A stretch of DNA of 64,000 bases. Source: Gemmatimonadales bacterium (GTDB taxonomy: Bacteria; Gemmatimonadota; Gemmatimonadetes; Palauibacterales; Palauibacteraceae). Below, piece by piece: positions 26,176 to 34,437 of this stretch. The translations under genes were made by a program, and so were the position numbers. The stretch is taken from contig VXOJ01000011.1 of the NCBI GenBank assembly GCA_009840115.1, positions 124,001-188,000 on the forward strand. Direction: 5' to 3'. Below the pieces are notes generated by a model, which was given only the letters and a program-made list of their open reading frames with translations, did no database searches and was not told the DNA's origin. How positions within the stretch are numbered: the first letter of the stretch is position 1; the number at the start of each line of letters is the position of its first letter.

Positions 26176-26523
26176 ACGACTAGATCGTGAACTGGCACGC
26201 AACTGCGCGGTGGGTCTCTGGCTTCCCTGAGCGACGAACCGAAGCGACGAGAAGGATTCGACCCTAGGTCCTACGTGGACCTTGCCGTAAGCATCTGGAC
26301 GATCGGTCGACGAGCGGGAAGCGGTAGGGCGCAGTCATGCCGAGGTGAGAGCTGATGGGAAGCGTCCATCCGGCCGCGAGGCGTTCAAGCCTTCCGCCGT
26401 GTTTGCGGAGGTATGTAGCTTCGGGACCGCGTCTGGAGAGCTGGAGTGGGCCGCGCACCCTCGTGTTTCTTCGATGTGGAGTAACGTTCCGCGCAGTGAG
26501 CGGAACAGTGGAAGGAGGAACGG
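26176..26523. other. Intergenic stretch with a hairpin before the next ribosome site
   Basis: No gene was recognised in these 348 bp. A 7-bp hairpin, GTTCCGC (26486-26492) and GCGGAAC (26500-26506), sits 4 nt before the GGAAGGAGG of the following gene and could be an operator or modulate translation. It has no T-tract. Confidence 0.5.
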
Positions 26524-27141
26524 ATGGCAGGACCCAAACAGCGTCTGAAGATCATCGTCTGGATCTTCGGGGGCATCGTTGCGCTCTCTGTGATCGGCTC
26601 ACTGGCGAGCGATGGAACCACCGAACAGGTAACCGCAACGCCCCCCGCCGCTCCGACACGGCCAGTGGGGCCACCGCCACCGCCACCACCACCGCCACCG
26701 AACCCAAATCGTTGGCGAACGATAAACTTCGTTGATGAGTTTGGAGACGTAACGGGGCGTGGAGCGATCAGCGCAGAGGTGGAGGCGTTACGTCCGTTGG
26801 AATTTCCGTATCACGATGTCATGGCGCAGATCATGGTAGACTGCGATCGGGCGTGGATTCGCTTCTCCGATCAACCAAACCTTACTGGAGGCGACATTCG
26901 GGACGGCTATGAGGTCTTCTCTCTGGCCGTCCGTGTCGACGGGAACGATGTCGGTCGCTGGCGAGTTACGCAGGATTGGGGCTCCGACGATGTCCACTTC
27001 TCAAATGATGCCGCGGCAATCTCATCGTTTGCGTCGGCGTCAACGGTTGCGATCGCTCTTCCGTGGTACGGGGGGAGGTCAGCGGCGTTCGAGTGGGAGA
27101 TGGATGACTCCTCAGACAGAATCAGGGAAAGCTGCGAATGA
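26524..27141 (+). CDS. Membrane-anchored protein with VasI/TagO-like domain
   Basis: A 205-residue protein: one N-terminal transmembrane anchor (LKIIVWIFGGIVALSVIGSL), a linker with ten consecutive prolines near residues 50-60, then a beta-rich domain with WRTINFVDEFGD, CDRAWIRFSD, GRWRVTQDWGSDDVHF and a final Cys (RESCE). The layout resembles VasI/TagO-type proteins first noted beside type VI secretion genes and also common alone; no secretion genes are near. The proline-rich linker would hold the domain away from the membrane. Codon use is less GC-biased than in neighbours, in keeping with acquired DNA. Confidence 0.6.
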   Translation: MAGPKQRLKIIVWIFGGIVALSVIGSLASDGTTEQVTATPPAAPTRPVGPPPPPPPPPPNPNRWRTINFVDEFGDVTGRGAISAEVEALRPLEFPYHDVMAQIMVDCDRAWIRFSDQPNLTGGDIRDGYEVFSLAVRVDGNDVGRWRVTQDWGSDDVHFSNDAAAISSFASASTVAIALPWYGGRSAAFEWEMDDSSDRIRESCE

Positions 27142-27406
27142 AGCGGACTGCGAGGCATCCGGCCGTCCGTAATGGCGAGCTTCGGGGTGGACGCGTCGGC
27201 GAACATGGTGCTCGCGTTGGACGCTCTCGGCTGGGGAGCACAACGGGCATGTGGATGGCGTGAGGGCCGTGAGGACGCGCAATGCGGTTCCTCAGTAGCA
27301 CGAATGGCGCGACTCCCTCGCCGACGTAGGGCAGGCGGCCCGGTGGGCGGTTACTACTCCGCCGTAACGGACGGGGATTACATACCTAACTTGACAGGCT
27401 CCCCGC
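27142..27406. other. Intergenic stretch without recognisable gene
   Basis: About 265 bp follow the VasI-like gene. Frames are open in places but lack start signals and family motifs. The base composition is lower in G+C than the window average. It merges into a gene fragment at 27407. Confidence 0.4.
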
Positions 27407-27541
27407 GAGTACAAGGGCGGAGTCACGCCGGAGCAGCTCGCCAAGGCGCTCCTCCGGCGCGTGAAGCCGCTGCGCGAAAAGAAGCCGTTCGAACCGGCCG
27501 AGTCGCGCGACGAGGCCGTTAAGGTGCGCGCGTCGGGCTAG
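27407..27541 (+). pseudogene. Gene fragment lacking a start
   Basis: Forty-four codons ending in TAG read smoothly as a helical, basic C-terminus (VTPEQLAKALLRRVKPLREK, then a charged tail). An in-frame stop at 27392-27394 lies just upstream and there is no start codon, so this looks like the 3' end of a lost gene. Its last bases overlap the convergent winged-helix gene. Confidence 0.4.
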
Positions 27542-27807
27542 AGATCCTCGTGCATCTCTTCAAGCCGGATGTCGAGATCCTCCTCGACGACATGCAGCCG
27601 ACCCGCTGCCGTCGCCATGTAGGTGTGCTGATCGCACGCTTCGGCGAATCCCTCCTCGACGAGTTCGTCGATTCGGACACATGCTCGCGCGTAGCTGATC
27701 TCGAGGTACCGGGCCACGTCTGATGCTGTGATGCCGTTCGGCTCGTTCGCGATGACAGCCAGCACGAGGCCTGTCTGTCCCTGTAGGGCGGTCGCTGCTC
27801 GTCCCAT
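27538..27807 (-). CDS. Small winged-helix (MarR-like) protein
   Basis: The 89-residue product consists of one winged helix: LVLAVIANEPNGITASDVARYLEISYARACVRIDELVEEG reads as helices 2-4 of a wHTH, with the wing at the following YMATAAGRLH. A GAAGGAG site lies 9 nt upstream of the ATG. It may regulate the small genes around it; no target is evident. Confidence 0.65.
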   Translation of the reverse strand: MGRAATALQGQTGLVLAVIANEPNGITASDVARYLEISYARACVRIDELVEEGFAEACDQHTYMATAAGRLHVVEEDLDIRLEEMHEDL

Positions 27808-27910
27808 TTCCGTGCTCTCCTTCGTTCTTCTGGTGAAGAGACAGGAGCGCCCCTCGGGACTGAGGCGGGCCTTCGGATCCGAGGGACGCTCTTGTCAGAT
27901 GAGGCGGCCG

Positions 27911-28081
27911 TTAGACTTCGTAGACCGGGGTGTTGTGGTCGGTGGACTGAACGAGACCGATCGCGCGGAGGCAGTCGGACTTGTTGTAGTAGCCCTCGCC
28001 ATGGGCGATGATCTGATGGTTCCCGGCCCGCAGCCGCCACCGCCACTGCCGGGCGGCGTCTTGATAGATCTGGAAGTACAT
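27911..28081 (-). CDS. DUF1508 (YegP-like) small protein
   Basis: The 56-residue protein begins MYFQIYQDAARQWRWRLRAG and continues NHQIIAHGEGYYNKSDCLRAI, the complete DUF1508 pattern (a beta-beta-beta-alpha unit usually found once or twice in small stress-linked proteins). Ribosome site AAGGAG lies 6 nt ahead of the ATG. Function is unknown in the family. Divergent from the hypothetical gene at 28111. Confidence 0.85.
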   Translation of the reverse strand: MYFQIYQDAARQWRWRLRAGNHQIIAHGEGYYNKSDCLRAIGLVQSTDHNTPVYEV

Positions 28082-28110
28082 CGGGATCTCCTTATCCCTC
28101 GGGTGAAAAG

Positions 28111-28380
28111 ATGAACGACTCCTGTCTCGGCGAGCCCGCGTGCGTGGTCGGCGGTGAGGCCTACTACGACTTCGGGTTCACCTACTACTTCGATGGGAAG
28201 TACTGGGACATGCACATCCGCGCCCGCTCCCACGAGGAAGCAGCTGACCGGATGAGGGCGCTCCAGTACGCGAAGCCCCTCGGACAGCTGATGGGGACCA
28301 TCCCGGCTACCAGCACAACACGACCCGCCGTCGGCATCCTCGTCCGATTGTTGTGCTGGCTACGCAACAGGGGAATCTAG
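28111..28380 (+). CDS. Small hypothetical protein
   Basis: An 89-residue protein with FTYYFDGKYWDMHIRARSHEEAADRM and LGQLMGTIPA, reminiscent of short conserved proteins seen in mobile DNA with a DGKxW core; the name of any such family is not recalled. The C-terminus is hydrophobic (VGILVRLLCWLRNRG). The ribosome site is weak. Function unknown. Confidence 0.45.
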   Translation: MNDSCLGEPACVVGGEAYYDFGFTYYFDGKYWDMHIRARSHEEAADRMRALQYAKPLGQLMGTIPATSTTRPAVGILVRLLCWLRNRGI

Positions 28381-28652
28381 CGACCGACCCTGCTAGGCAC
28401 TAGCCCCTCACGGGTTGTCGGGTTCGGCGCACGGAGCTACGATTCCCTCCGTTACCGACTTCGCAGGGACCCCATGACGCTATCTCGCGTCGGGTCGCCT
28501 GCTGAATACCAGAACCCGTAGGCACACGGCGAGGGGTCGCTCCCCGAGCCGGGGTGAATAGGCAGGACTACCCGCAATTCCTTGCGTGGTCGGTAACGAC
28601 GGCCCGGCACATCTGCCTGCCGTTGTTACCACTCAGCGAAGGGATTCTACCA

Positions 28653-29114
28653 ATGCGCCGCCCGCTCGCTCTTCTCATCGTACTCGCTGCCTGCGCCGCA
28701 CCTCCGCAGCTTCACGACTTCGACAATTCCTTTACCGTCCAGGCACCGCTCGATGACGCATGGGAGGCCGTGATCGACGCGTTCGGCGAATCGCTTTGGC
28801 CTATCGAGGAGATGGAGCGTGCGAGCGGGTTCATCTCGACGGACTGGGTCAGGATCACAACCGCCCAACTCGTAGCGGGCATGGACTGCGGACGGGCGCA
28901 GGGCCTCGGGAGCACCGAAGGACATATGGCTCGGTTCAACGTCGTCGTCCGCGAGCAGGCTGTAGGCGAGACGGAGATCACCGTAAACACGTCCCTTCGG
29001 GCTAATCGCGTAGCGCTTTCCGGCGGGATCACCGATGTGGTGACATGCACTTCGCGGGGTACAATCGAGGCGTTCGTCGCCGACGAAGTGTTCCGGCAAC
29101 TCGACGCACCATGA
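28653..29114 (+). CDS. Small lipoprotein, uncharacterised
   Basis: A 153-residue protein with signal peptide MRRPLALLIVLAACAAPP and lipobox LAAC (Cys at 14). The mature part alternates beta strands and one helix: FTVQAPLDDAWEAVIDAFGE, then SGFISTDWV, then FNVVVREQAVGETEITVNTSL. Its opening after the signal is like the START/SRPBCC-type or NlpC-like small lipoproteins that bind envelope components; no certain family. The chosen ATG begins the signal peptide directly. Confidence 0.6.
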   Translation: MRRPLALLIVLAACAAPPQLHDFDNSFTVQAPLDDAWEAVIDAFGESLWPIEEMERASGFISTDWVRITTAQLVAGMDCGRAQGLGSTEGHMARFNVVVREQAVGETEITVNTSLRANRVALSGGITDVVTCTSRGTIEAFVADEVFRQLDAP

Positions 29115-29658
29115 GCGGGCCTGATTGGATAACGACGGGAATTACTTACTTAGCTTGAGGCCGAGTTCTGCATTTGGCGGAACTGCAACGTGACATCGTT
29201 GACCGCCATGCAAAGGCCTACCAAGAACTGTGATACAACATCGTCAGCGGGGAAGACATCGCCAAGCCGAAAGCGGACTCTCATGGGCCGTGTCAAGTTT
29301 GGTAGACCGAAACGGACCACGCCAGCGGGCGGCGGATGCCGCTGAACCTGTAGCCAGTCGACAGAGATGCAAAGCGGGACGAGACGGCCGTTACGACCCA
29401 GCCGTCCATCGGAGACGTGACGGCCTGTGGTCGCATAGTTCTGCCGCAGCAGCCCGCAGGGGTGTGTTGCGCGGCATCTGGGGCCGCGACCGCTGGCGCG
29501 GTCAGCGAGGGGGGATGGTACGAACGGCACGTTGACCGGGCCGGGGCGCCCGGATTTGGCTACGACCGCCTTCGGCGGCCCGCCTAATCTCGGGGGGCGA
29601 CTTGGATGACCAGGCCCACTTAACAGTACGCCCGGCCAACATGACCAGGCGGGCGGAG
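29115..29658. other. Gene-poor stretch at the island edge
   Basis: No convincing gene lies in these 544 bp. It contains a short open scrap (29176-29232) with no start and the 17-nt copy of the adjacent tRNA-Pro 3' end. The sequence ATGACCAGGC occurs twice, about 35 bp apart, near 29607 and 29641. Confidence 0.5.
29542..29558. repeat. 17-nt duplicate of the tRNA-Pro(CGG) 3' end (att-like)
   Basis: CGGGGCGCCCGGATTTG here is identical to 29660-29676, which is the acceptor and T-arm end of the tRNA-Pro(CGG) gene. The copy lies on the 3' side of the tRNA, 118 bp away, and the match stops sharply at both ends. That is the pattern left by integration of a tRNA-targeting element, so it may be an attachment-site scar. 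Confidence 0.55.
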
Positions 29659-29732
29659 TCGGGGCGCCCGGATTTGAACCGGGGACCTCTGCGTCCCGAA
29701 CGCAGCGCTCTACCGGACTGAGCCACGCCCCG
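29659..29732 (-). tRNA. tRNA-Pro (anticodon CGG)
   Basis: Cloverleaf on the minus strand: acceptor CGGGGCG/CGCCCCG, D-arm GGCTCAGTCCGGTAGAGC, anticodon stem CTGCG/CGCAG around TTCGGGA (anticodon CGG), T-arm with GGTTCAAATCC. 74 nt, discriminator A, no encoded CCA. Last gene of the six-tRNA cluster. Confidence 0.95.
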
Positions 29733-29796
29733 AGGGGTACTGCGGACCGCGCGTTGGGCGCGGGGGCCGGGCTCTCGCGCGAGCCGGCTGCGAAGA

Positions 29797-29869
29797 AGCG
29801 GGTGACCGGATTCGAACCGGCGACCTCAACCTTGGCAAGGTTGCGCTCTACCAACTGAGCTACACCCGC
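29797..29869 (-). tRNA. tRNA-Gly (anticodon GCC)
   Basis: Acceptor GCGGGTG/CACCCGC, D-arm AGCTCAGTTGGTAGAGC, anticodon stem CAACC/GGTTG around TTGCCAA (anticodon GCC), T-arm CCGGTTCGAATCCGG. 73 nt with discriminator T, the normal identity base for bacterial tRNA-Gly. Confidence 0.95.
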
Positions 29870-29934
29870 GTGTCCCTGCTTCCTCTCCCTCCAAAGCCTC
29901 CAGCCTGCCGGCTGTCGGCGGAGGGGTCCTTCAG

Positions 29935-30006
29935 AGCCACCGGTCGGATTTGAACCGACGACCGCCGCATTACGAATGCGGTGCTCTACCCCTGAGCTAC
30001 GGTGGC
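29935..30006 (-). tRNA. tRNA-Thr (anticodon CGT)
   Basis: Acceptor GCCACCG/CGGTGGC, D-arm AGCTCAGGGGTAGAGC, anticodon stem CCGCA/TGCGG around TTCGTAA (anticodon CGT), T-arm with GGTTCAAATCC. 72 nt, no encoded CCA. Confidence 0.95.
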
Positions 30007-30081
30007 GAGCCGTCGGCCGCTACCCGCGGCGCCCCTGGCGAGGAGGCTCGCGGGGGCTGCGGGGGTGGGCGGCGACGGAAG

Positions 30082-30155
30082 TGGAGCCGGCGGGATTTGA
30101 ACCCGCGACCTCTTGAGTGCGATTCAAGCGCTCTCCCAAACTGAGCTACGGCCCC
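30082..30155 (-). tRNA. tRNA-Ala (anticodon CGC)
   Basis: Acceptor GGGGCCG pairs with CGGCTCC, which gives the G3-U70 wobble that defines alanine identity. Anticodon stem CTTGA/TCAAG around ATCGCAC reads CGC. T-arm GCGGGTTCAAATCCCGC. 74 nt, discriminator A. Confidence 0.95.
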
Positions 30156-30177
30156 TCGCTCGACACTCTTTTTGGAA

Positions 30178-30252
30178 CGGGGCTGACGGGATTTGAACCC
30201 GCGACCTCCGGTGTGACAGACCGGCACTCTAACCAGACTGAGCTACAGCCCC
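30178..30252 (-). tRNA. tRNA-Asp (anticodon GTC)
   Basis: Acceptor GGGGCTG/CAGCCCC, anticodon stem CCGGT/ACCGG around CTGTCAC (anticodon GTC), T-arm GCGGGTTCAAATCCCGT, and discriminator G as expected for aspartate. 75 nt. Confidence 0.95.
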
Positions 30253-30270
30253 CTGCAAGCGGCGTTTCGA

Positions 30271-30344
<74 letters not shown>

Positions 30345-30562
30345 TCCGAAAGACACGACGAGCGGGCCCCGGGTGGGAGCCCGCTCGGACGACACATGCT
30401 AAAGGAACGGCCCGAATCGGTCAACCTCGGCGGGCGCCGGATCGGCGGTTCGCAGCGACGGTTGCATCCACCGGAACGGGCTTTACCTTGTTCGCGACCC
30501 GGGCTTCCGCCGGCGGAGGTTTTCGGGCGACTCACATCGTCGATTCCCCCTCAGAGAGGCGG
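30345..30562. promoter_or_regulatory. Divergent control region between the tRNA cluster and the act operon
   Basis: A perfect 9-bp hairpin, CGAGCGGGC (30359-30367) and GCCCGCTCG (30379-30387), stands next to tRNA-Val; with no T-run and with genes pointing away on both sides it is unlikely to be a terminator. Further on, TTGCAT and TACCTTG spaced like -35 and -10 boxes (about 30464-30493) are a weak promoter candidate for the act operon. Confidence 0.35.
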
Positions 30563-31366
30563 ATGAAGATAAGCTCTCGCGCGGCCGCGGGCGTCCTCGC
30601 CGCGGCCCTCGGCGCCGCCGCTCTGGCGCTGTACCGGCCTTCAACCGGCGAACTCGATCTCGCTGTCGCGAGCCTCGATCCGTCCTCCTTCCTTCACGTC
30701 CAGGAGAGCGCGGATCCGCAGGCCGAGGGCGAGACGGCCGCCGCGTCCGCCCAGTACGCGGATGAGCAGGATCTCGCGACGATGCCCGCCCAGTGGCGCG
30801 CGATCTACGATCACGAGAACGCGAGCCGCGGGCCCGAGCAGCCGATCCCGTTCAACCACCGGTTCCACGTCACCGACCTCCAGATCGACTGCATGTACTG
30901 CCATGTGGGGACGGAGCGGTCGGTGTCGGGCGTCGTGCCGTCGCTCGAGGTGTGCATGGGATGCCACCGCATCGCGGGCACGGGGCTGCCGCCGGTCGAG
31001 GAGTTGCGCCAGTACGAAGCGCGGGGCGAGCCGATCGAGTGGGAGTGGGTGTACAAGCTGCCCGAGTTCGTCCAGTTCAGCCACAAGGCCCACGTGCGGA
31101 ACCTCGAGTGCCAGGACTGCCACGGCCCGGTCGAGGAGATGGACCGGGTCTACCAGTGGGCGCCTCTGACGATGGGCTGGTGCCTCGAGTGCCACCGGCA
31201 GCCTCCCTCCGAGGGCGACATCGCGACGGACCACACGCTGGCGCGGGACAACCCGCCGCCACGTGCGCCGGCGCCTCGTCAGCCGGAAGGGTTCTACCCG
31301 AGGGACATCGACACGGACTACGGCCAGACCCGGGCTCCCACGGATTGCGCGGCATGTCACTACTGA
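30563..31366 (+). CDS. actA: Alternative complex III pentaheme cytochrome c subunit
   Basis: This 267-residue protein has one N-terminal membrane anchor (residues 7-24) and five c-heme motifs: CMYCH 110, CMGCH 131, CQDCH 183, CLECH 207 and CAACH 262. That number and spacing match ActA, which with ActE passes electrons from quinol oxidation to a periplasmic carrier or oxidase. Conserved phrases such as PFNHRFH and VQFSHKAHV supply distal His ligands. The ATG at 30563 follows AGAGG. The 3' end overlaps actB by 13 bp. Confidence 0.93.
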   Translation: MKISSRAAAGVLAAALGAAALALYRPSTGELDLAVASLDPSSFLHVQESADPQAEGETAAASAQYADEQDLATMPAQWRAIYDHENASRGPEQPIPFNHRFHVTDLQIDCMYCHVGTERSVSGVVPSLEVCMGCHRIAGTGLPPVEELRQYEARGEPIEWEWVYKLPEFVQFSHKAHVRNLECQDCHGPVEEMDRVYQWAPLTMGWCLECHRQPPSEGDIATDHTLARDNPPPRAPAPRQPEGFYPRDIDTDYGQTRAPTDCAACHY

Positions 31367-34300
31367 ACGGGGGCAACGGCGGCTGCGGCTGCGCGGGGAG
31401 CTGCTCGGGTGGCGCGGCTCCTGAAGCCGACGCCGTGAACGGCGCCGCGGCGAACGGGACGGGGACTTCCCGCCGCCGCTTCCTGAAGGTGCTGGGGACC
31501 TCCGGGGCCGGGGCCGCGACGCTGGCGGCGTGCGGTCCGCCTGACTTCGGGGACAAGCTCATCCCCAGCCTCGTCGAGGAAGAGGGGATCACGCCGGGCG
31601 TTTCCGACACCTACGCGACGGTGCTGCCGGACGCGGGACCGGAACCGGTCCCCGTCCATGCGCAGGTCCGCGACGGCCGGGTCCTCGGCCTGAGCCCCAA
31701 CGATCGGTTCGGCGGAGGCACGAACGGCCTTTCCTCGCTCACGCATTCGACGCTGCAGGACCTCTACGATCCGGATCGCGTCAGCCAGCCGATCCAGCTC
31801 AATCCGTCCACGGAGGAAGGGGCGCCTCCCTTCCAGTTCGCGAACTGGGACGACGCGACGGCGGCGCTGACCAACGCGGTGCGCGTCGGCGGCGCGGTGC
31901 TCCTCACCGGCCGGGTGACGGGCACGACGGGCCGCTTCATCGCGGAGTGGGCCCGCGTGATGGGGGTCGAACACATCGCGTGGGAGCCGTTCTCGAACCA
32001 GGCGCTGGCGGGCGGGACCGCGGACGTGAGCGGTGGCGCGGGCATGCCGCGCTTCGACCTCTCGTCAGCGGACCGGGTCGCCTGTTTCGGCGCGGATTTC
32101 CTGGGCACGTGGCTCGCCCCGACGCAGATGTCGGCGGGTTTCGCGGCGGCGCGGGACATCGAGGCCCACCACCACGCGAAGTTCACGTTCGTCGGCCCGC
32201 GCCTTTCCCTCACGGGCGCCAACGCGGACGAGTGGATCGAAGCCCGGGCCGGGACCGAGGGCGCCGTGGCGCTGGCCGTGGCAGGCGTCGTGGCGGCGGC
32301 GCGGGGCGTCACGCTTCCGGCCGGAGCGTCCGCTGTGTCGCCGGAGGCCGTCGCGGACGCCGCGGGGGTTTCCGCCGACGCGATCCGCGCGCTCGGCGAG
32401 GAATTGGCCGCCGCGGAGAACGCGGTCGCGATTCCGCCCGGGCTCGAGTCGCAGGGAGCCGCCGCGCGGCAGGCGCACCAGGCGGTCGCCGCGCTGAACG
32501 AGGTGCTCGGCGCCGTGGGTACCCGGGTCTTCCCGGGGGGCGGCGCGCCCGAAGGCACGACGGCGAGCTTCTCGGACATGCAGGCGCTGATCGGGCGCAT
32601 GCGGGCCGGGCAGGTGCGGACGCTCATCGTGTCCGGGTGCAATCCCGCCTACGCGCTCCCCGCCGCCGCGGGGTTCGGCGAGGCGCTGGCCAACGTGGCG
32701 AACACCGTCGCGATCACGCCGCACCTCGACGAGACGGCGTCGGCCTGCGGCTGGGTGCTCCCCTGCCACCACGCGCTCGAGTCGTGGTGCGATGCGGACC
32801 TGGCGGGCGGCGCGATGGCGCTCGGCCAGCCCCTCATGCACCCGGTGTTCGACACGCGCCAGCGCGAGGATCTGCTGCTGGACGTGGCAAACGCGGCGGG
32901 ACAGGGCGGCGCGTTCGGCGGGACGGACTACGCGACCGTGCTGCGGAACACCTGGACCGAGCGGCTCGGCGGCGATGCCGCGTGGCTCGACGCGCTTCGA
33001 CGCGGCGGCGCCTCGGCGGCGGCATGGGCGGGCGACGAAGGCGCGGACTCCGGTGCGGACGCTGCGCCCGCGGGCGGCGTTGACGGCTTCGCGGCCCCGC
33101 CGGCGCCCGACGGGACGCAACTCGTCGTGTATCCGACGGCCCAGTTCTACGATGGCCGGGGCGCGAACCGCTCCTGGATGCAGGAACAGCCCGACGCGAT
33201 CACGAAGGTCGTGTGGAACTCGTGGGTGGAGATGCACCCGGACATGGCGGACGAACTCGGCGTGGAGCGCGGGGACGTCGTCCGCGTCGAGTCGGCCCAG
33301 GGCGCCATCGAGGCGCCGGTTTACGTCTACCGCGGCATCCGCCCGGATACGGTGGCGATCCCGCTCGGACAGGGACACACGGAGTACGGCCGCTACGCCC
33401 GGAACCGCGGCGTGAACCCGCTGGACCTGCTTGCGGCGAACGCGGATCCCGGTTCCGGCGCGCTGGCGTACGCGGGGACGGCGGTCACGGTCACGGCCAC
33501 CGGGGAGACGGCCCGGCTCGTCGTCACGCAGGGGTCCACCGACGACCAGGACCGCGAGATCGTCCACGCCATGAACGTGGAAGACGCGCTGCACGAGATC
33601 GAGGCGCACGAGATCGACCTCGTCGAGATGGTCGAGGCCGCGTGGGACTCCGATCCGAACAGCCCGTACCGCTGGGGCATGACCATCGACCTCAACGCCT
33701 GTACGGGGTGCGGCGCCTGCGTCACCTCCTGCTACTCCGAGAACAACATCCCCACCGTGGGCGAGCGCGAGGCCGCGATGCGGCGCGAGATGTCGTGGAT
33801 GCGGATCCACCGCTTCGAGGAGGAGACGGAGGACGGCGGGTTCCAGACGGTGCAGCAGCCGATGCTGTGCCAGCACTGCGGCGACGCGCCGTGCGAGCCC
33901 GTGTGCCCGGTCTACGCGACGTATCACAGCCCCGAGGGGCTCAACGTCCAGGTCTACAACCGCTGCGTCGGCACGCGGTACTGCGCGAACAACTGCCCCT
34001 ACAAGGTCCGGCGCTTCAACTGGTTCAACCACGACGCGCGCGTCCGCGGCGACGGAGGGGCCTTCGCGTGGCCCCTGAACCTCCAGCTCAACCCGGACAT
34101 CACGGTCCGGGAGGTGGGGGTGATGGAGAAGTGCACGATGTGCGTGCACCGGATCAACAAGGCCAAGATCGACGCCAAGGAGGAGGGACGGACCGTGAGG
34201 GACGGCGAGGTGATGACCGCCTGCCAGTCCAGCTGCCCGTCGAACGCGATCACCTTCGGCAACCTCAAGGATCCCGAGAGCGAGGTCTCCCGCAAGGCGA

Positions 34301-34437
34301 AGAGCGCCCGCGGCTACCACGCGCTCGGTGAACTCGGGGTGCGTCCCGCGATCACCTACCTCGAGGACGTCACGCACCGGCACATGGCGGCCGGCGGGCA
34401 CGGCGAGCCGGCCGGGGAAGGCGAAGAGGCGCACTGA
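31354..34437 (+). CDS. actB: Alternative complex III molybdopterin-fold/Fe-S subunit
   Basis: The 1027-residue ActB combines a Tat signal (SRRRFLKVLGTSGAGAATLAAC, Arg at 40-42), a large molybdopterin-oxidoreductase-like domain to about residue 740 that in this complex lacks the cofactor, and a C-terminal ferredoxin domain with CTGCGACVTSC, CQHCGDAPCEPVC, CVGTRYCANNC and CTMC. Three or four Fe-S clusters are expected to carry electrons toward the cytochromes. LAAC at 57-60 could be a lipidation site. Unusual is the first 20 residues, Gly/Cys-rich (GGNGGCGCAGSCSGG), before the Tat motif. Confidence 0.93.
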   Translation: MSLLNGGNGGCGCAGSCSGGAAPEADAVNGAAANGTGTSRRRFLKVLGTSGAGAATLAACGPPDFGDKLIPSLVEEEGITPGVSDTYATVLPDAGPEPVPVHAQVRDGRVLGLSPNDRFGGGTNGLSSLTHSTLQDLYDPDRVSQPIQLNPSTEEGAPPFQFANWDDATAALTNAVRVGGAVLLTGRVTGTTGRFIAEWARVMGVEHIAWEPFSNQALAGGTADVSGGAGMPRFDLSSADRVACFGADFLGTWLAPTQMSAGFAAARDIEAHHHAKFTFVGPRLSLTGANADEWIEARAGTEGAVALAVAGVVAAARGVTLPAGASAVSPEAVADAAGVSADAIRALGEELAAAENAVAIPPGLESQGAAARQAHQAVAALNEVLGAVGTRVFPGGGAPEGTTASFSDMQALIGRMRAGQVRTLIVSGCNPAYALPAAAGFGEALANVANTVAITPHLDETASACGWVLPCHHALESWCDADLAGGAMALGQPLMHPVFDTRQREDLLLDVANAAGQGGAFGGTDYATVLRNTWTERLGGDAAWLDALRRGGASAAAWAGDEGADSGADAAPAGGVDGFAAPPAPDGTQLVVYPTAQFYDGRGANRSWMQEQPDAITKVVWNSWVEMHPDMADELGVERGDVVRVESAQGAIEAPVYVYRGIRPDTVAIPLGQGHTEYGRYARNRGVNPLDLLAANADPGSGALAYAGTAVTVTATGETARLVVTQGSTDDQDREIVHAMNVEDALHEIEAHEIDLVEMVEAAWDSDPNSPYRWGMTIDLNACTGCGACVTSCYSENNIPTVGEREAAMRREMSWMRIHRFEEETEDGGFQTVQQPMLCQHCGDAPCEPVCPVYATYHSPEGLNVQVYNRCVGTRYCANNCPYKVRRFNWFNHDARVRGDGGAFAWPLNLQLNPDITVREVGVMEKCTMCVHRINKAKIDAKEEGRTVRDGEVMTACQSSCPSNAITFGNLKDPESEVSRKAKSARGYHALGELGVRPAITYLEDVTHRHMAAGGHGEPAGEGEEAH

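Noticed and set aside
27360-29160. Similar strings near 27366 and 29132 (TAACG, GGGATTAC-like, CTTGA) that might be direct repeats bounding a module
   Set aside because: The match is patchy, with several gaps, and there is no target duplication or recombinase.
30359-30387. 9-bp hairpin as an intrinsic terminator
   Set aside because: No T-run follows on either strand and flanking genes diverge from it.
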